From NCBI GenBank assembly GCA_035286465.1, contig DATEDF010000085.1, positions 8,569-72,568 on the forward strand: a DNA stretch of 64,000 nt, given 5' to 3'. Position numbers and translations under genes: made by a program. Below the pieces are notes generated by a model that had not been told where the DNA came from, did not search any database, and was given only the letters and a program-made list of their open reading frames with translations. Each line of letters opens with the position of its first letter. The stretch's first letter is position 1. This document shows, piece by piece, positions 50,626 to 58,979 of this stretch. The DNA comes from Fen-1231 sp035286465 (lineage in GTDB: Bacteria; Gemmatimonadota; Gemmatimonadetes; Gemmatimonadales; Gemmatimonadaceae).

Positions 50626-52316
50626 CCCCGGATCGCTCCAGTCTTCGCCAGTTTCGTGATGCGGTCCGCGGCGCGGAAGGCCAGCGCCTGGATCGTCATC
50701 GTCGGCTGCCCCCTTCCCGATGTCACGAAGCTCGACCCGTCCACGATGAACAGGTTCGGCACGTCGTGGGCGCGGTGGCCGGCGTTCACCACCGACGTGC
50801 GCGGGTCATTCCCCATCCGGCACGTCCCGAGCAGGTGCGGGCCGCCGCGCGACGGCCCGCCGAACGAGAAGGTGATCTCCTGCGCGCCGGCGGCCAGGAG
50901 CAGCTCTCGCGCGCGCTCGCTGAACCAGCGCTGCATCTTCGTGTCGTTCGGGTGCTCCTTGAAGGTGAGACGCGGCGCGGGAAGGCCCCACGCATCCTTC
51001 TCCGTCGGGTCGAGGTCCACGCGGTTCGTCGTCACGGGGAGTTGCGACGTGTGGCCCACGCCGACCGCCGTGTTGCAGAGCGCCTTCCTGAGCGACTTCT
51101 TCCACTCCCGGCCCCACGCCGGGACGCCCGGCGGCGTCGAGTACGCGGCGCCGATCGGCGACGTGTTCGCGCGGAGGTCGAACCCGCCTCCGCCGTAGAA
51201 CCCCAGCTCCTTCGGCAGGAGGACCTGATCCCACGTGACGCGCGACACCACCGCGCCCTTCCAGCCGTTCACCTCGTGCTCGAAGATCGCCCCGGCGCCC
51301 GCGTTCCCATTGAACATGATGTTGCGCCCCACCTCGCCGCTCGCGTTGGCGAGCCCCTGCGGAAACGCGTTCGACTGCGACATCAGGAGGAGCTTCACCG
51401 TCTCCACGCCGTTCGCGGAGAGCACGACGGCTTTCGCGCGCTGGACGACTTCCTTCCTGTCCTTGTCGAAGTAGACGACGCCGGTGACGCGCCCGTTCGC
51501 CGTCTCGATCTTGCGCGCGTAGGCGTTCGGCCGGATCTCGCATCGGCCGGTGGCGAGCGCGGCGGGGATCATCGCCACGAGCGTGCTCGACTTGGCGCCC
51601 CACTCGCAGCCGAAGGCGAAGCAGAATCCGCACGCCATGCACCCCGACCGGCCGCGGTACGACTGCGAGAGAATCGCCATCGGCGCGGGCCACGGATGCC
51701 ACCCGAGCTTCCGGGCGCCCTTCTCCATCAGCACGCCTTCGCTCTTGATCGGGAGCGGCGGGAGCGGGAACGGCTTGCTCCGCGGCGGCTCAAAGGGGTT
51801 CCCCGCGAGCCCCGAGACGCCGATCTCCCACTCGACCTTCGTATAGTAGGGCTCGAGTTCCGCGTACGTGATGGGCCAGTCCGCCACGCTCGAGCCGTCC
51901 GGCACACCGAAGCGCGAGGCCTGCTCGAACTCGAGTTCCGGGAAGCGCCAGTAGTTCGCCGTGAAGTGGACGCTCCCGCCGCCGACCAGGCGGCCGTACC
52001 ACGCCCAGCCGTTCTTCCGCGCGGCCTCGCTCTCGCTCTCGCGGAAGGTGTTCGGCTGCAGCGCGTGGTCGTTCGTGAGCCCGTGAACGTCGTTCACGAA
52101 GATCTCGTCGTGCTTGAACTTCTCCTCGGTGAGCCAGGGCCCCTGCTCGAGGACGACGACGGAGAATCCCGCCTGCGAGAGTTCGCGCGCCATCACGCCG
52201 CCCGCCGCGCCCGAGCCGACGACGACGAAGTCCACCTCGTCGGTCGGCCGGTACTTCTTCATCGGTGAAGTTGCGCCCTGCCCCGTCCCCTGACGCGCGT
52301 GCGCGTGATCAGGCAC
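50622..52316 (-). CDS. GMC-family FAD oxidoreductase (copy 2)
   Basis: A 564-residue paralogue of the adjacent copy 1, nearly identical over long stretches (SVADWPITYAxLEPYYTKVEWEIGVSGLAGNPFEPPRS). The FAD motif is VVVGSGAAGGVMARELSQAG. The cysteine cluster is CMACGFCFAFGC. The C-terminal HLLGTCRMGNDPRTS region is intact without the Gly-rich insertion. GTG 52316 is chosen because both copies then share a short His-rich lead before MKxYRPxDEVD; ATG 52262 is the alternative. It overlaps the small-subunit gene, so the three form one complex or operon. Substrate is probably a sugar or alcohol. Confidence 0.9.
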   Translation of the reverse strand: MPDHAHARQGTGQGATSPMKKYRPTDEVDFVVVGSGAAGGVMARELSQAGFSVVVLEQGPWLTEEKFKHDEIFVNDVHGLTNDHALQPNTFRESESEAARKNGWAWYGRLVGGGSVHFTANYWRFPELEFEQASRFGVPDGSSVADWPITYAELEPYYTKVEWEIGVSGLAGNPFEPPRSKPFPLPPLPIKSEGVLMEKGARKLGWHPWPAPMAILSQSYRGRSGCMACGFCFAFGCEWGAKSSTLVAMIPAALATGRCEIRPNAYARKIETANGRVTGVVYFDKDRKEVVQRAKAVVLSANGVETVKLLLMSQSNAFPQGLANASGEVGRNIMFNGNAGAGAIFEHEVNGWKGAVVSRVTWDQVLLPKELGFYGGGGFDLRANTSPIGAAYSTPPGVPAWGREWKKSLRKALCNTAVGVGHTSQLPVTTNRVDLDPTEKDAWGLPAPRLTFKEHPNDTKMQRWFSERARELLLAAGAQEITFSFGGPSRGGPHLLGTCRMGNDPRTSVVNAGHRAHDVPNLFIVDGSSFVTSGRGQPTMTIQALAFRAADRITKLAKTGAIRG

Positions 52317-52878
52317 GATCGTAGTAGCCGAACGGTGGCTCCCAGGCGAACTGGTCGTCGAAGCCGAGCAGCTTCCAGCCGACCTTGTTGTAGTTCCCGC
52401 CGTACTCGGGGTTGGAGAACATTCCCGCGATCGTCGCGCCGTGGATCGTGCCGAAGGTGCCGGGATCCCGCCCCTCCCAGTCCCTGAGCACGGTGATCTG
52501 CTCTTCGTCGCCGAGCGCGGCGAAGGAGTGCTGGCCGGGGAAGTGCGACGCGACCAGCTCGTCGAGCTTCTTGAGCGCGGTCTCGAACGCGGGCTTCTGC
52601 GCCTTGGCGTACGTGGCGAGCGAACGGTCCATGAAGCGCACGACACGCGCCTCGCGTGCGCCGGGCTGGTTGTCGGTGGGGACGAGTTGCGCGGTGACGG
52701 CGTCCAGCTCGCGCACCTGCACGGGCGTGAGCACCTGCCATTTCTCCTGCGCGCCCGCCTGCGCGGCGAAGGTGCCCGCGGCGTGCAGGTCCGACCAGCT
52801 CGCGCCGGCCCACGTGGTCGCGGCGGCACCGGCGATCGCGCTCATGAAGTCGCGTCGCGTGAACCCGGCATCGGACAT
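52309..52878 (-). CDS. Gluconate 2-dehydrogenase subunit 3-like small subunit, Tat signal
   Basis: A 189-residue protein with a twin-arginine signal (FTRRDFMSAIAGAAATTWAGAS). The mature part has LTPVQVRELDAVTAQLVPTDNQPGAREARVVRFMDRSLA and GMFSNPEYGGNYNKVGWKLLGF, the standard motifs of the gluconate 2-dehydrogenase gamma family. This subunit escorts the folded FAD subunit through the Tat pathway. The order small subunit then GMC subunits supports that here. The promoter region upstream holds a GTTACG/CGTAAC dyad. Confidence 0.9.
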   Translation of the reverse strand: MSDAGFTRRDFMSAIAGAAATTWAGASWSDLHAAGTFAAQAGAQEKWQVLTPVQVRELDAVTAQLVPTDNQPGAREARVVRFMDRSLATYAKAQKPAFETALKKLDELVASHFPGQHSFAALGDEEQITVLRDWEGRDPGTFGTIHGATIAGMFSNPEYGGNYNKVGWKLLGFDDQFAWEPPFGYYDRA

Positions 52879-52923
52879 CGGGCGATTCTCCTGCGCTCGG
52901 GAGAGGGCGGAACCGATTCTTCA

Positions 52924-52946
52924 GTTACGGCCGCGGCAAACGTAAC
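52924..52946 (-). promoter_or_regulatory. GTTACG-N11-CGTAAC dyad upstream of the GMC operon
   Basis: A 6-bp inverted repeat (52924-52929 and 52941-52946) lies about 45 bases upstream of the small-subunit ATG, where an operator would act. No matching regulator is identified in the window. Confidence 0.3.
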
Positions 52947-52972
52947 GCTGGCTTCCGCGCGCCCGCAACACG

Positions 52973-53971
52973 TCAGGGCCGGCGTCGCGGCCGCTCGAGG
53001 AACGCGACCATCGCCGCCACGAACGCCGGCTGCGTGTCCTCGAGCAGTGCTGCGTGGTCGCCGCCCGCGATGACCACCCATTGCCGGTCCGCGGTGCCGA
53101 GCCGCGAGAAGAAGCGCGCGTGGGCGTCGGTCGGGGCCTGCGGGTCGAGCGCGCCCTGAATCAACAGCGTCGGCACGCGGACCGCGGCGGGGTCGAGCGC
53201 GTTGTATTCCTCGAGCCGCCGCCAGTCGGCGCGCACGGGGTCGGCGGCGAGCGCCGAGCGCACGTACGCGCGCACCGCGCGGGCCGAGATCGCGTTCGGC
53301 GTGATGAAATCACTCGCCGCGCCCTCGGCCGTCGTCCGCTCGCGGAGCGGCGTGATGGTGTCGGCCGCGGGCGCGATCGTCGAATCGGGGTCCATCCAGT
53401 AGCCGAAGAGGATCAGCTCCGACATTCGCCCGGGATGCCGCTGCGCGCAGAGCTGCGCGAGGGTCGCGCCGTTGGACCAGCCGAACGCCACGGGCTTCCC
53501 CGGCACGCCGCTGTTCGCCGCGACCCACGCGAGCGCCGCGGCGAGGTCGTCGGCCGCGCGGTTGGGCGAGTTCCATCCGGTGCGGTCGCGCGGCGTCGCG
53601 CCGTAGCCGCGCAGGTCGAGCGCGTAGGCGGCGTACCCCTTCGCGACGAGCGCGTCCATCAGCGAGCGCTGCTCGCCGCTCACCTGGAGATCGAAGTCGG
53701 GAAGCGCGCTCCACGTGCGCCCGTGCACGAGCACGATCGCGCGCGTCGGCTCCCGCGGCCGCTTCTCCCAGAGCGCGAGCGGATGGCCGTCGGCGATGAC
53801 GGTGCGGCGCACGAGCGTGGCCCTCGGGCTGGCGGGCTGTCGGGGCGCGATGGCCGGCGCGGACGGCATGCGCGCATTGGCCCCCGCGGATTGCGCGCGC
53901 GCTCTCGCGCCCGCGAGCGAGAGGCCGAGGAGGAGTGCGGGCGCCGCGCGCGCGGCGGTCGTCGAGGTCAT
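52973..53971 (-). CDS. Secreted alpha/beta hydrolase
   Basis: A 332-residue hydrolase with signal peptide (TTAARAAPALLLGLSLAGARARAQ). RAIVLVHGRTWSALPDFD is the oxyanion strand-loop. GWSNGATLAQ near residue 170 is the nucleophile elbow (G-W-S-N-G). LIQGALDPQAP supplies the acid and GGDHAALLEDTQPAF the catalytic His. The fold group covers esterases, peptidases and lactonases, and the substrate is unknown. ATG 53971 is preferred to TTG 54031 because the latter extends through a hairpin. Confidence 0.8.
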   Translation of the reverse strand: MTSTTAARAAPALLLGLSLAGARARAQSAGANARMPSAPAIAPRQPASPRATLVRRTVIADGHPLALWEKRPREPTRAIVLVHGRTWSALPDFDLQVSGEQRSLMDALVAKGYAAYALDLRGYGATPRDRTGWNSPNRAADDLAAALAWVAANSGVPGKPVAFGWSNGATLAQLCAQRHPGRMSELILFGYWMDPDSTIAPAADTITPLRERTTAEGAASDFITPNAISARAVRAYVRSALAADPVRADWRRLEEYNALDPAAVRVPTLLIQGALDPQAPTDAHARFFSRLGTADRQWVVIAGGDHAALLEDTQPAFVAAMVAFLERPRRRP

Positions 53972-53989
53972 CGCGTGGTCCCGGAAGGC

Positions 53990-54024
53990 AGAGCGCCGCC
54001 CCAAGCTCGCTGGGGCGGCGCTCT
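53990..54024 (-). terminator. Perfect 14-bp hairpin between two minus-strand genes
   Basis: Arms 53990-54003 and 54011-54024 are exact complements with a seven-base loop. It lies after the secreted repeat-rich gene and 19 bases before the hydrolase ATG. It has no T-run, so it is either a terminator or a 5' leader structure. Confidence 0.5.
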
Positions 54025-54056
54025 CGCGCAATCGGCGCCTCTCCGGCGCGCAGCGC

Positions 54057-54809
54057 TCAGAGCCGGATCACCAGCACGATGTGCCGCGTGATGCGGTCAA
54101 TGACGATCAGCCGGTCGCCGAAGATGAAGCGATGATGGCCACGGTACAGCGGCGGCAGCAGGTACTCGAGGTCGTACGGCACCTCGTCGCAGTACGGATC
54201 GTACGCCCAGGGGAAGACGCCGTACAGTACGATGCGCCGTTCCCACCCGAACGGGAGCCAGGCGCGGCGCGCGTATCCCGGCGGGAACCGGCGCGGCACC
54301 GCGAAGTACGTGTGCACGATGCGCGCGTGCTCGTTCCGCCAGTGGTCGTCGGGTCGCCACCGGTCGTCGCCGCGCCAGCGATCGTCACCACGCCAGCGAT
54401 CGTCACCGCGCGGGCGGTCGGCGCCACGCCCACGATCATCACCGCGTGCGCGATCGTCGCGTGGCGCGCGACCGGCGTCGCGCGACCGCTCCTCGGCGCG
54501 CGCGCGCTCCGGCCCCGAGACACGCACTTCCGGCCGCGCCCACACCTGGATCTGCGCGCGGTTGTCGCGTTGGCCGACATCGGCCCCGCGCACGCCGCCG
54601 CGGTCGCCGCCGCGGTCGCCGCCGCGGTCACCGCCGCGCGCACCGCCGCGCGCACCGCCGCGCGCACGACTGTCCCCCTGCGGGCGCGGCACGGCCGCAC
54701 GGGGCTCCTGGCGCGGACGGTTCCTCCCCTGCGCGCCGAGCAGCGCGAGCGGTGCCACGAGGGCGAGGGTCAGCGCGGCGATCGTTCCGAACCTGACGGA
54801 CATACGCAT
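54057..54809 (-). CDS. Secreted repeat-rich hypothetical protein
   Basis: A 250-residue protein with signal peptide (GTIAALTLALVAPLALLGAQ). Residues about 30-75 are GGAR/GGDR repeats from 12-bp tandem DNA repeats (54592-54668). Residues about 100-155 are DDR/DDRWRG repeats from 18-bp DNA repeats (near 54360-54420). The C-terminal 90 residues form an aromatic, beta-looking domain (RRAWLPFGWERRIVLYGVFPWAYD, then RFIFGDRLIVIDRITRHIVLVIRL) that I cannot name. A perfect AAGGAGG site precedes ATG 54809. It may be an envelope-associated polyampholyte. Confidence 0.6.
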   Translation of the reverse strand: MRMSVRFGTIAALTLALVAPLALLGAQGRNRPRQEPRAAVPRPQGDSRARGGARGGARGGDRGGDRGGDRGGVRGADVGQRDNRAQIQVWARPEVRVSGPERARAEERSRDAGRAPRDDRARGDDRGRGADRPRGDDRWRGDDRWRGDDRWRPDDHWRNEHARIVHTYFAVPRRFPPGYARRAWLPFGWERRIVLYGVFPWAYDPYCDEVPYDLEYLLPPLYRGHHRFIFGDRLIVIDRITRHIVLVIRL

Positions 54810-54964
54810 GGCGACCTCCTTCGGCCGGTGCGATCACGAGCGCCGCGTGGGGTCGGCGTCTGCGTACTCATACTCCGGCCGCCGGCGCGAGTTCCAGGGC
54901 CGGAACGCGCACGTCAGTCCCCCTGACAACTTCGCGAATGCCGGCCCCGCGTTACACTTACGCC

Positions 54965-55411
54965 ATGAGCGAAGAGTGGAGGCGTCACCTCCTCGAGACG
55001 CCCGACGACATCAGCGCGCTCCTCCAGCGCGTCCACTCCGTGGCGGTGCTCGGCATCAAGATCGCAAGCCAGCCGGCGCAGCCCGCGTACTACGTGCCTG
55101 AGTACGCGCAGCAGGCGGGGATGAGGATCATTCCGGTGCCCGTGTACTTTCCCGACGTCACCGAGATCCTCGGTGAGCGCGTGTACCGGCGAGTCGCGGA
55201 CATTCCTGGCGACGTGGATCTGGTCAACGTCTTCCGCCAGGCGCACCGGATTCCCGAGCACGTGGACGACATCCTCGCCAAGAAGCCGACGGCGGCCTGG
55301 TTCCAGCTCGGCATCCGGAACGACGCGGCCGCCGAACGCCTCGCGCGCGCGGGGATTGACGTGGTGCAGGACCTGTGCCTGCTCGTGGAGTTGCGGGAGC
55401 GGGGGCGCTGA
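54965..55411 (+). CDS. CoA-binding domain protein (YccU-like)
   Basis: A 148-residue Rossmann-fold protein. VHSVAVLGIKIASQPAQPAYYVPEYAQQAGMRIIPVPVYFPDVTEILGERVYRRVADIPGDVDLVNVFRQ follows the small CoA-binding family closely, and PTAAWFQLGIRNDAAAERLARAGIDVVQDLCLLVE is its conserved end. Such proteins bind CoA or related nucleotides; the role is unclear. The ATG at 54965 lies about 10 bases after a TACACT box, so the message may be leaderless; ATG 54938 is an alternative. Confidence 0.88.
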   Translation: MSEEWRRHLLETPDDISALLQRVHSVAVLGIKIASQPAQPAYYVPEYAQQAGMRIIPVPVYFPDVTEILGERVYRRVADIPGDVDLVNVFRQAHRIPEHVDDILAKKPTAAWFQLGIRNDAAAERLARAGIDVVQDLCLLVELRERGR

Positions 55412-55502
55412 ACCCCTTGGTCTTGCTCACGCACCGTGGCTGCTCGAGATTGCGGAGGGGCTGGTAGCGCTCCGGGACAGCGGAGCTGTCGGAGGTACCG
55501 TG

Positions 55503-57917
55503 GTGCGTTTTCTCGTGCTGCTCGTCCTGCTGCCGACGGCGGTGCTGGCCCAGCCGCCGGCGTTGCGGGTGCGGGTGGTGGATTCGCTGTCGCGCCAGCC
55601 GCTGGCGGGCGTGCTGGTGGCGGCGCGGGAGGCGAGCGGGGCGACGGGGCGCGCGGGGTTGTCGTCGGTCGAGGGGCTCGCGACGCTCGAGGCCGCCGGC
55701 GGCGGGCCGTGGCGCGTGGTGGTGCGGCGGATCGGCTACGCGCCGTTCGTCTCGGCGCCGCTCGCGGCGGGGCCGGCGGAGGCGGGGCCGATCCTGCTCC
55801 TCGTGCCCGCGCACCGGGTGCGGCTCCCCGCGGTGCGCGTCGTGGCGACTCGCGCGTGTGACGCGCGCGCGCCGAGCCCGTCGGCCGAGGCGGCGCCGGT
55901 GTGGGAGGAGGTGACGAAGGCGCTCGAGGCGAGCGCGCTCACGCGCGACTACCGACTGGTCACGACCGCGGGGGTGGCCTTCGAGCGGCGGCTCACGCTC
56001 GAGGGGCGGCTCGTCACGGTGGACACGGTCCTCCGCGCGCGCTCGGGCGAGCGGCCCTTCCCGGCGCTGGATCCGAGCGACCTCGAGCGGGGCTACGTGC
56101 AGGGGACGTATCTGACGGCGCTCGAGTTCTACGCGCCGGATGAGCGCGCCTTCCTCTCCGCGGGCTTCACGCGGGACCACTGCGTGTGGCGCGCGAGCGA
56201 GACGCGCCACGCGGGAGACGAGACGCTCATCGGCCTCGCGTTCGCGCCGCGGTCGCATCTCGTGCGCGCGGAGATCCAGGGCACGATCTGGGTGGACAGT
56301 GCCACGAGCGAGCTCCGCCGGGTGGAGTTCGAATACGTCACGCTGGATCTCCCGGCGCGCACCACGGGCCTCGGGGGCGAGGTGGTGTTCACGCGCACCG
56401 CGTCGGGGGCGTGGATCGTCTCGGCCTGGCGGATGCGGCTCCCGCACTGGCACCTGTCCAATCTGGAGCGCTCCGGGCTCCGGTTCGACGGCTACACGGA
56501 GTTCGGCGGCAGCGCGGAGGTGGTGCAGGAGGTCGCCGCGCTGCCCCCGAGTGTACCGCGCACCATCAGCGGGAGCGTCTTCGACAGTCTCACCGGCCGG
56601 CCGCTCGCGGGCGCGCGCGTGGCGCTGCCCGACGTGCAGCGCGACACCGTCACCGACGCGGAGGGGCGGTTCCGCTTCGAGCAGGTGGGCGTCGGCGTGT
56701 GGACCGTGGCGGCCTCGGTTCCGGGCTTTGAGGACTGGCCCCCGCTCGCGCTGCGCGAGACGGCGGACGTCGTGGGCCGCGCCGAAGCGGAGGTCACGCT
56801 CGCCACGCCGGCCTTCGCGACGCTCTGGCGCCGGGTGTGCGGCGCCGCGCGCGCGCCGCCGGAGGCCGCGCGGGGGATCGTCGTCGGCCGTGTGGTGGAC
56901 GCCTTCAGCGCCACGCCCGACACGAGCGCCACGGTGCACGCGACGTGGCGCTCAGCAGCAGCCACCAGCGGCGCCGCGGCCCCCGACACAGCACGCGAAG
57001 TGCGCACGGACGGCACCGGGCGCTTCGTCGTCTGTGGACTGCCTCGGGACGAGCCCGTCGCGCTCCACGCCACGGCCGGCCCGCGCGCCTCGACCCCGAT
57101 CGCGCTTCGGCTCACGGCCTCCCCGCTCGCGGCGCGCACGCTCTCGTTCGCGAGCGACGTGGCGCTCCAGCTCCTCGCGGAGGATTCCACGGACGCGCGG
57201 CCCCCGGTCCCCGCCGGCGGCGCGCTCGTCGCCGGCCGCGTCACCGACACCGAGGGCTACCCACTGCGCGCGGCGCGCGTCACCATCACGGGCACCGCCA
57301 CCGAGGCCCGCACCGACGCCCAAGGCCGCTTCACGCTCCGGGGCGTCCACGCCGGGAAGCGCGTCGCCACGGTGCAGCGCATCGGCTACGAGCCCGCCCG
57401 GCGCCTCGTGGACGCCTACCCCGGCGACTCGGCCGTCCTCAACGTCCGGCTCACGCGCATGACCACGCTCGCCGCCGTCACCGTGCGCGAGCGCGAGCGC
57501 GTCAACGAGCTCCGCGCCGACATCGCCCAGCGCCTCCGGCTCGGCCTCGGCGTCTTCACCGACTCCCTCAAGCTCGACAAACTCGCCGGCACCTGGCAAG
57601 CGTTCGGGGCCGCCAACATGCGAGTACAGATGAACACGCGTGGCGAATGGAAGATCCTTTTCGCTACGGTGAATAAAGTCTCTCCCTGGTGCACTCCGGT
57701 GCTCTACATTGACGACAACGTCACGACCCACGACCAGCTCGTGCAGCTCCCGAAAGACGAGATCGCCCTGATCGAGGCGTACCGCCCGGCCACGCGCGCC
57801 CCGCTCCGGTACGCCGGCACGGGCAGTCTGCGGTATGAACCGGGCGACGGGAGCGGCATCTGCGGCGTCGTGCTCGTCTGGACCAAGACCTTCGTCCGGG
57901 TGCGCGACCCGCGCTAG
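55503..57917 (+). CDS. Large secreted protein with carboxypeptidase-regulatory-like domains
   Basis: An 804-residue exported protein (signal MRFLVLLVLLPTAVLAQ). At least three CarboxypepD_reg-like beta-sandwich domains appear: residues about 20-95 (VRVVDSLSRQPLAGVLVAARE), about 355-415 (GSVFDSLTGRPLAGARVALPDVQRDTVTDAEGRF) and about 575-655 (GRVTDTEGYPLRAARVTITG...GRFTLRGVHAGK). The C-terminal 140 residues (RERERVNELRADIAQRLRLG to the end) resemble a TonB-receptor plug-like domain without a barrel. GTG 55503 sits 7 bases after GGAGG; GTG 55500 is also possible. A weak TTGCTC-17-GAGATT promoter lies at 55423-55451. Confidence 0.75.
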   Translation: MRFLVLLVLLPTAVLAQPPALRVRVVDSLSRQPLAGVLVAAREASGATGRAGLSSVEGLATLEAAGGGPWRVVVRRIGYAPFVSAPLAAGPAEAGPILLLVPAHRVRLPAVRVVATRACDARAPSPSAEAAPVWEEVTKALEASALTRDYRLVTTAGVAFERRLTLEGRLVTVDTVLRARSGERPFPALDPSDLERGYVQGTYLTALEFYAPDERAFLSAGFTRDHCVWRASETRHAGDETLIGLAFAPRSHLVRAEIQGTIWVDSATSELRRVEFEYVTLDLPARTTGLGGEVVFTRTASGAWIVSAWRMRLPHWHLSNLERSGLRFDGYTEFGGSAEVVQEVAALPPSVPRTISGSVFDSLTGRPLAGARVALPDVQRDTVTDAEGRFRFEQVGVGVWTVAASVPGFEDWPPLALRETADVVGRAEAEVTLATPAFATLWRRVCGAARAPPEAARGIVVGRVVDAFSATPDTSATVHATWRSAAATSGAAAPDTAREVRTDGTGRFVVCGLPRDEPVALHATAGPRASTPIALRLTASPLAARTLSFASDVALQLLAEDSTDARPPVPAGGALVAGRVTDTEGYPLRAARVTITGTATEARTDAQGRFTLRGVHAGKRVATVQRIGYEPARRLVDAYPGDSAVLNVRLTRMTTLAAVTVRERERVNELRADIAQRLRLGLGVFTDSLKLDKLAGTWQAFGAANMRVQMNTRGEWKILFATVNKVSPWCTPVLYIDDNVTTHDQLVQLPKDEIALIEAYRPATRAPLRYAGTGSLRYEPGDGSGICGVVLVWTKTFVRVRDPR

Positions 57918-57943
57918 GGCGTGGACTATCACTAGGAGTCATC

Positions 57944-58249
57944 GTGGCCGCCAAGAAGCTTGATCCGATTCACCCCGGTGAGGTGCTGTTCGCCGATTTC
58001 CTCGAGCCGCTCGGGGTGTCGCAGTATCGCCTGGCCCACAGCATCAGTGTACCACCGCGGCGCATCAACGAGATCGTGCACGGCATCCGGGCGATTACGG
58101 CCGACACCGCGCTTCGTCTCGCCCGGTTCTTCGGCACCTCGGAGCAGTTTTGGCTGAACCTGCAGGCGCGCTACGACCTCGAGGTCGAACGCGACCGGCT
58201 CGGTCGGCGGCTCAAGGACGAGGTCGAGGTGTTCGCGGCGGCCGGCTGA
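57944..58249 (+). CDS. HigA-family antitoxin / XRE regulator, orphan
   Basis: A 101-residue helix-turn-helix protein: IHPGEVLFADFLEPLGVSQYRLAHSISVPPRRINEIVHGIRAITADTALRLARFFGTSEQFWLNLQARYDLE is the full HigA pattern. HigA neutralises the mRNA-cleaving toxin HigB and represses its own operon. HigB normally lies immediately upstream, but only 26 bases separate this GTG from the preceding secreted-protein stop, and nothing HigB-like lies downstream. AGGAG is placed well for the GTG. It is either a toxin-free remnant or a stand-alone regulator. Confidence 0.85.
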   Translation: MAAKKLDPIHPGEVLFADFLEPLGVSQYRLAHSISVPPRRINEIVHGIRAITADTALRLARFFGTSEQFWLNLQARYDLEVERDRLGRRLKDEVEVFAAAG

Positions 58250-58979
58250 CGGCGCGGGCGAAGTCCCTGCGCCTCCGCGAGATGGCTCGCCCATTCCGGC
58301 CGATCGCCTCACCGGGCAATCGCGACATCCGCCGGGCCGGACTCGACGCGAGGTCGGCCAAACGCGACGCAAAGTCGCTCACCCTCAACGCACGCCCCGT
58401 TCGAAGCGATCCCGGCGACGCGCGATCCGTCGCGCGCCCGCATCGGGAGGTTGATCGGGCCGCCAAACACGATGGACGGCACGACGCACGCGATGCGACT
58501 GCATGCAAAGACGACACTCTGCATGCGCCAGTCAACGCGTGTGCATACACAAGGCTCGCACTGCATATGCGACTGCCAGAATGGTCGGCGCGAGGCGTTG
58601 TGCGGCCGGCGCCGGTGAATGCACAGTTGAACCCGGGAGCGTGATGTGGAAACTTTCTCGATCGCAGCGCCGACGAAGCCGACACTCATCCGTCCGGAGA
58701 CCTTGAGCACGCGTATTGTGCCGGTTGATCGTCGTACTCGGGCGTCTCAGCGCGAAACTCCGGCGTCATCACCGCGCACTCGCGCGTCGTATGCAGAAGA
58801 TCTGCCCTCGTGCGGTGCGCGGGCGGCGACATATGCAGGAATCTGTCGTCGCGCCGCGCGAATCAGGCAGATGAGCGGCTCTCCTTAGCGCCTGTCGTGG
58901 AGATTCCGCTGCGCACGCGCGGTCTGGGACCCTTGTGTGGATATCTTCGGTACCACGGCGCGTTCGTGCGCTGACCGCG
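58250..58979. other. 730-base gap of lower GC with clustered ATGCA/TGCAT words
   Basis: No reading frame here has a recognisable domain; candidates of 60-160 residues are Arg/Ser/Ala-rich shadows. GC drops to about 57% around 58500. At least seven ATGCA/TGCAT pentamers occur between 58500 and 58840 (for example GCATGC at 58501 and 58521, TGCATATGC near 58562). No tRNA, transposase or attachment site is identified. It looks like a decayed or acquired segment next to the orphan antitoxin. Confidence 0.5.

Noticed and set aside
58646..58888. 80-residue plus-strand frame in the gap
   Set aside because: No recognisable motif or ribosome site; the region may be non-coding.
57918..58979. HigB toxin partner for the HigA gene
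   Set aside because: No frame up- or downstream shows the RelE/HigB core; the upstream gap is only 26 bases.
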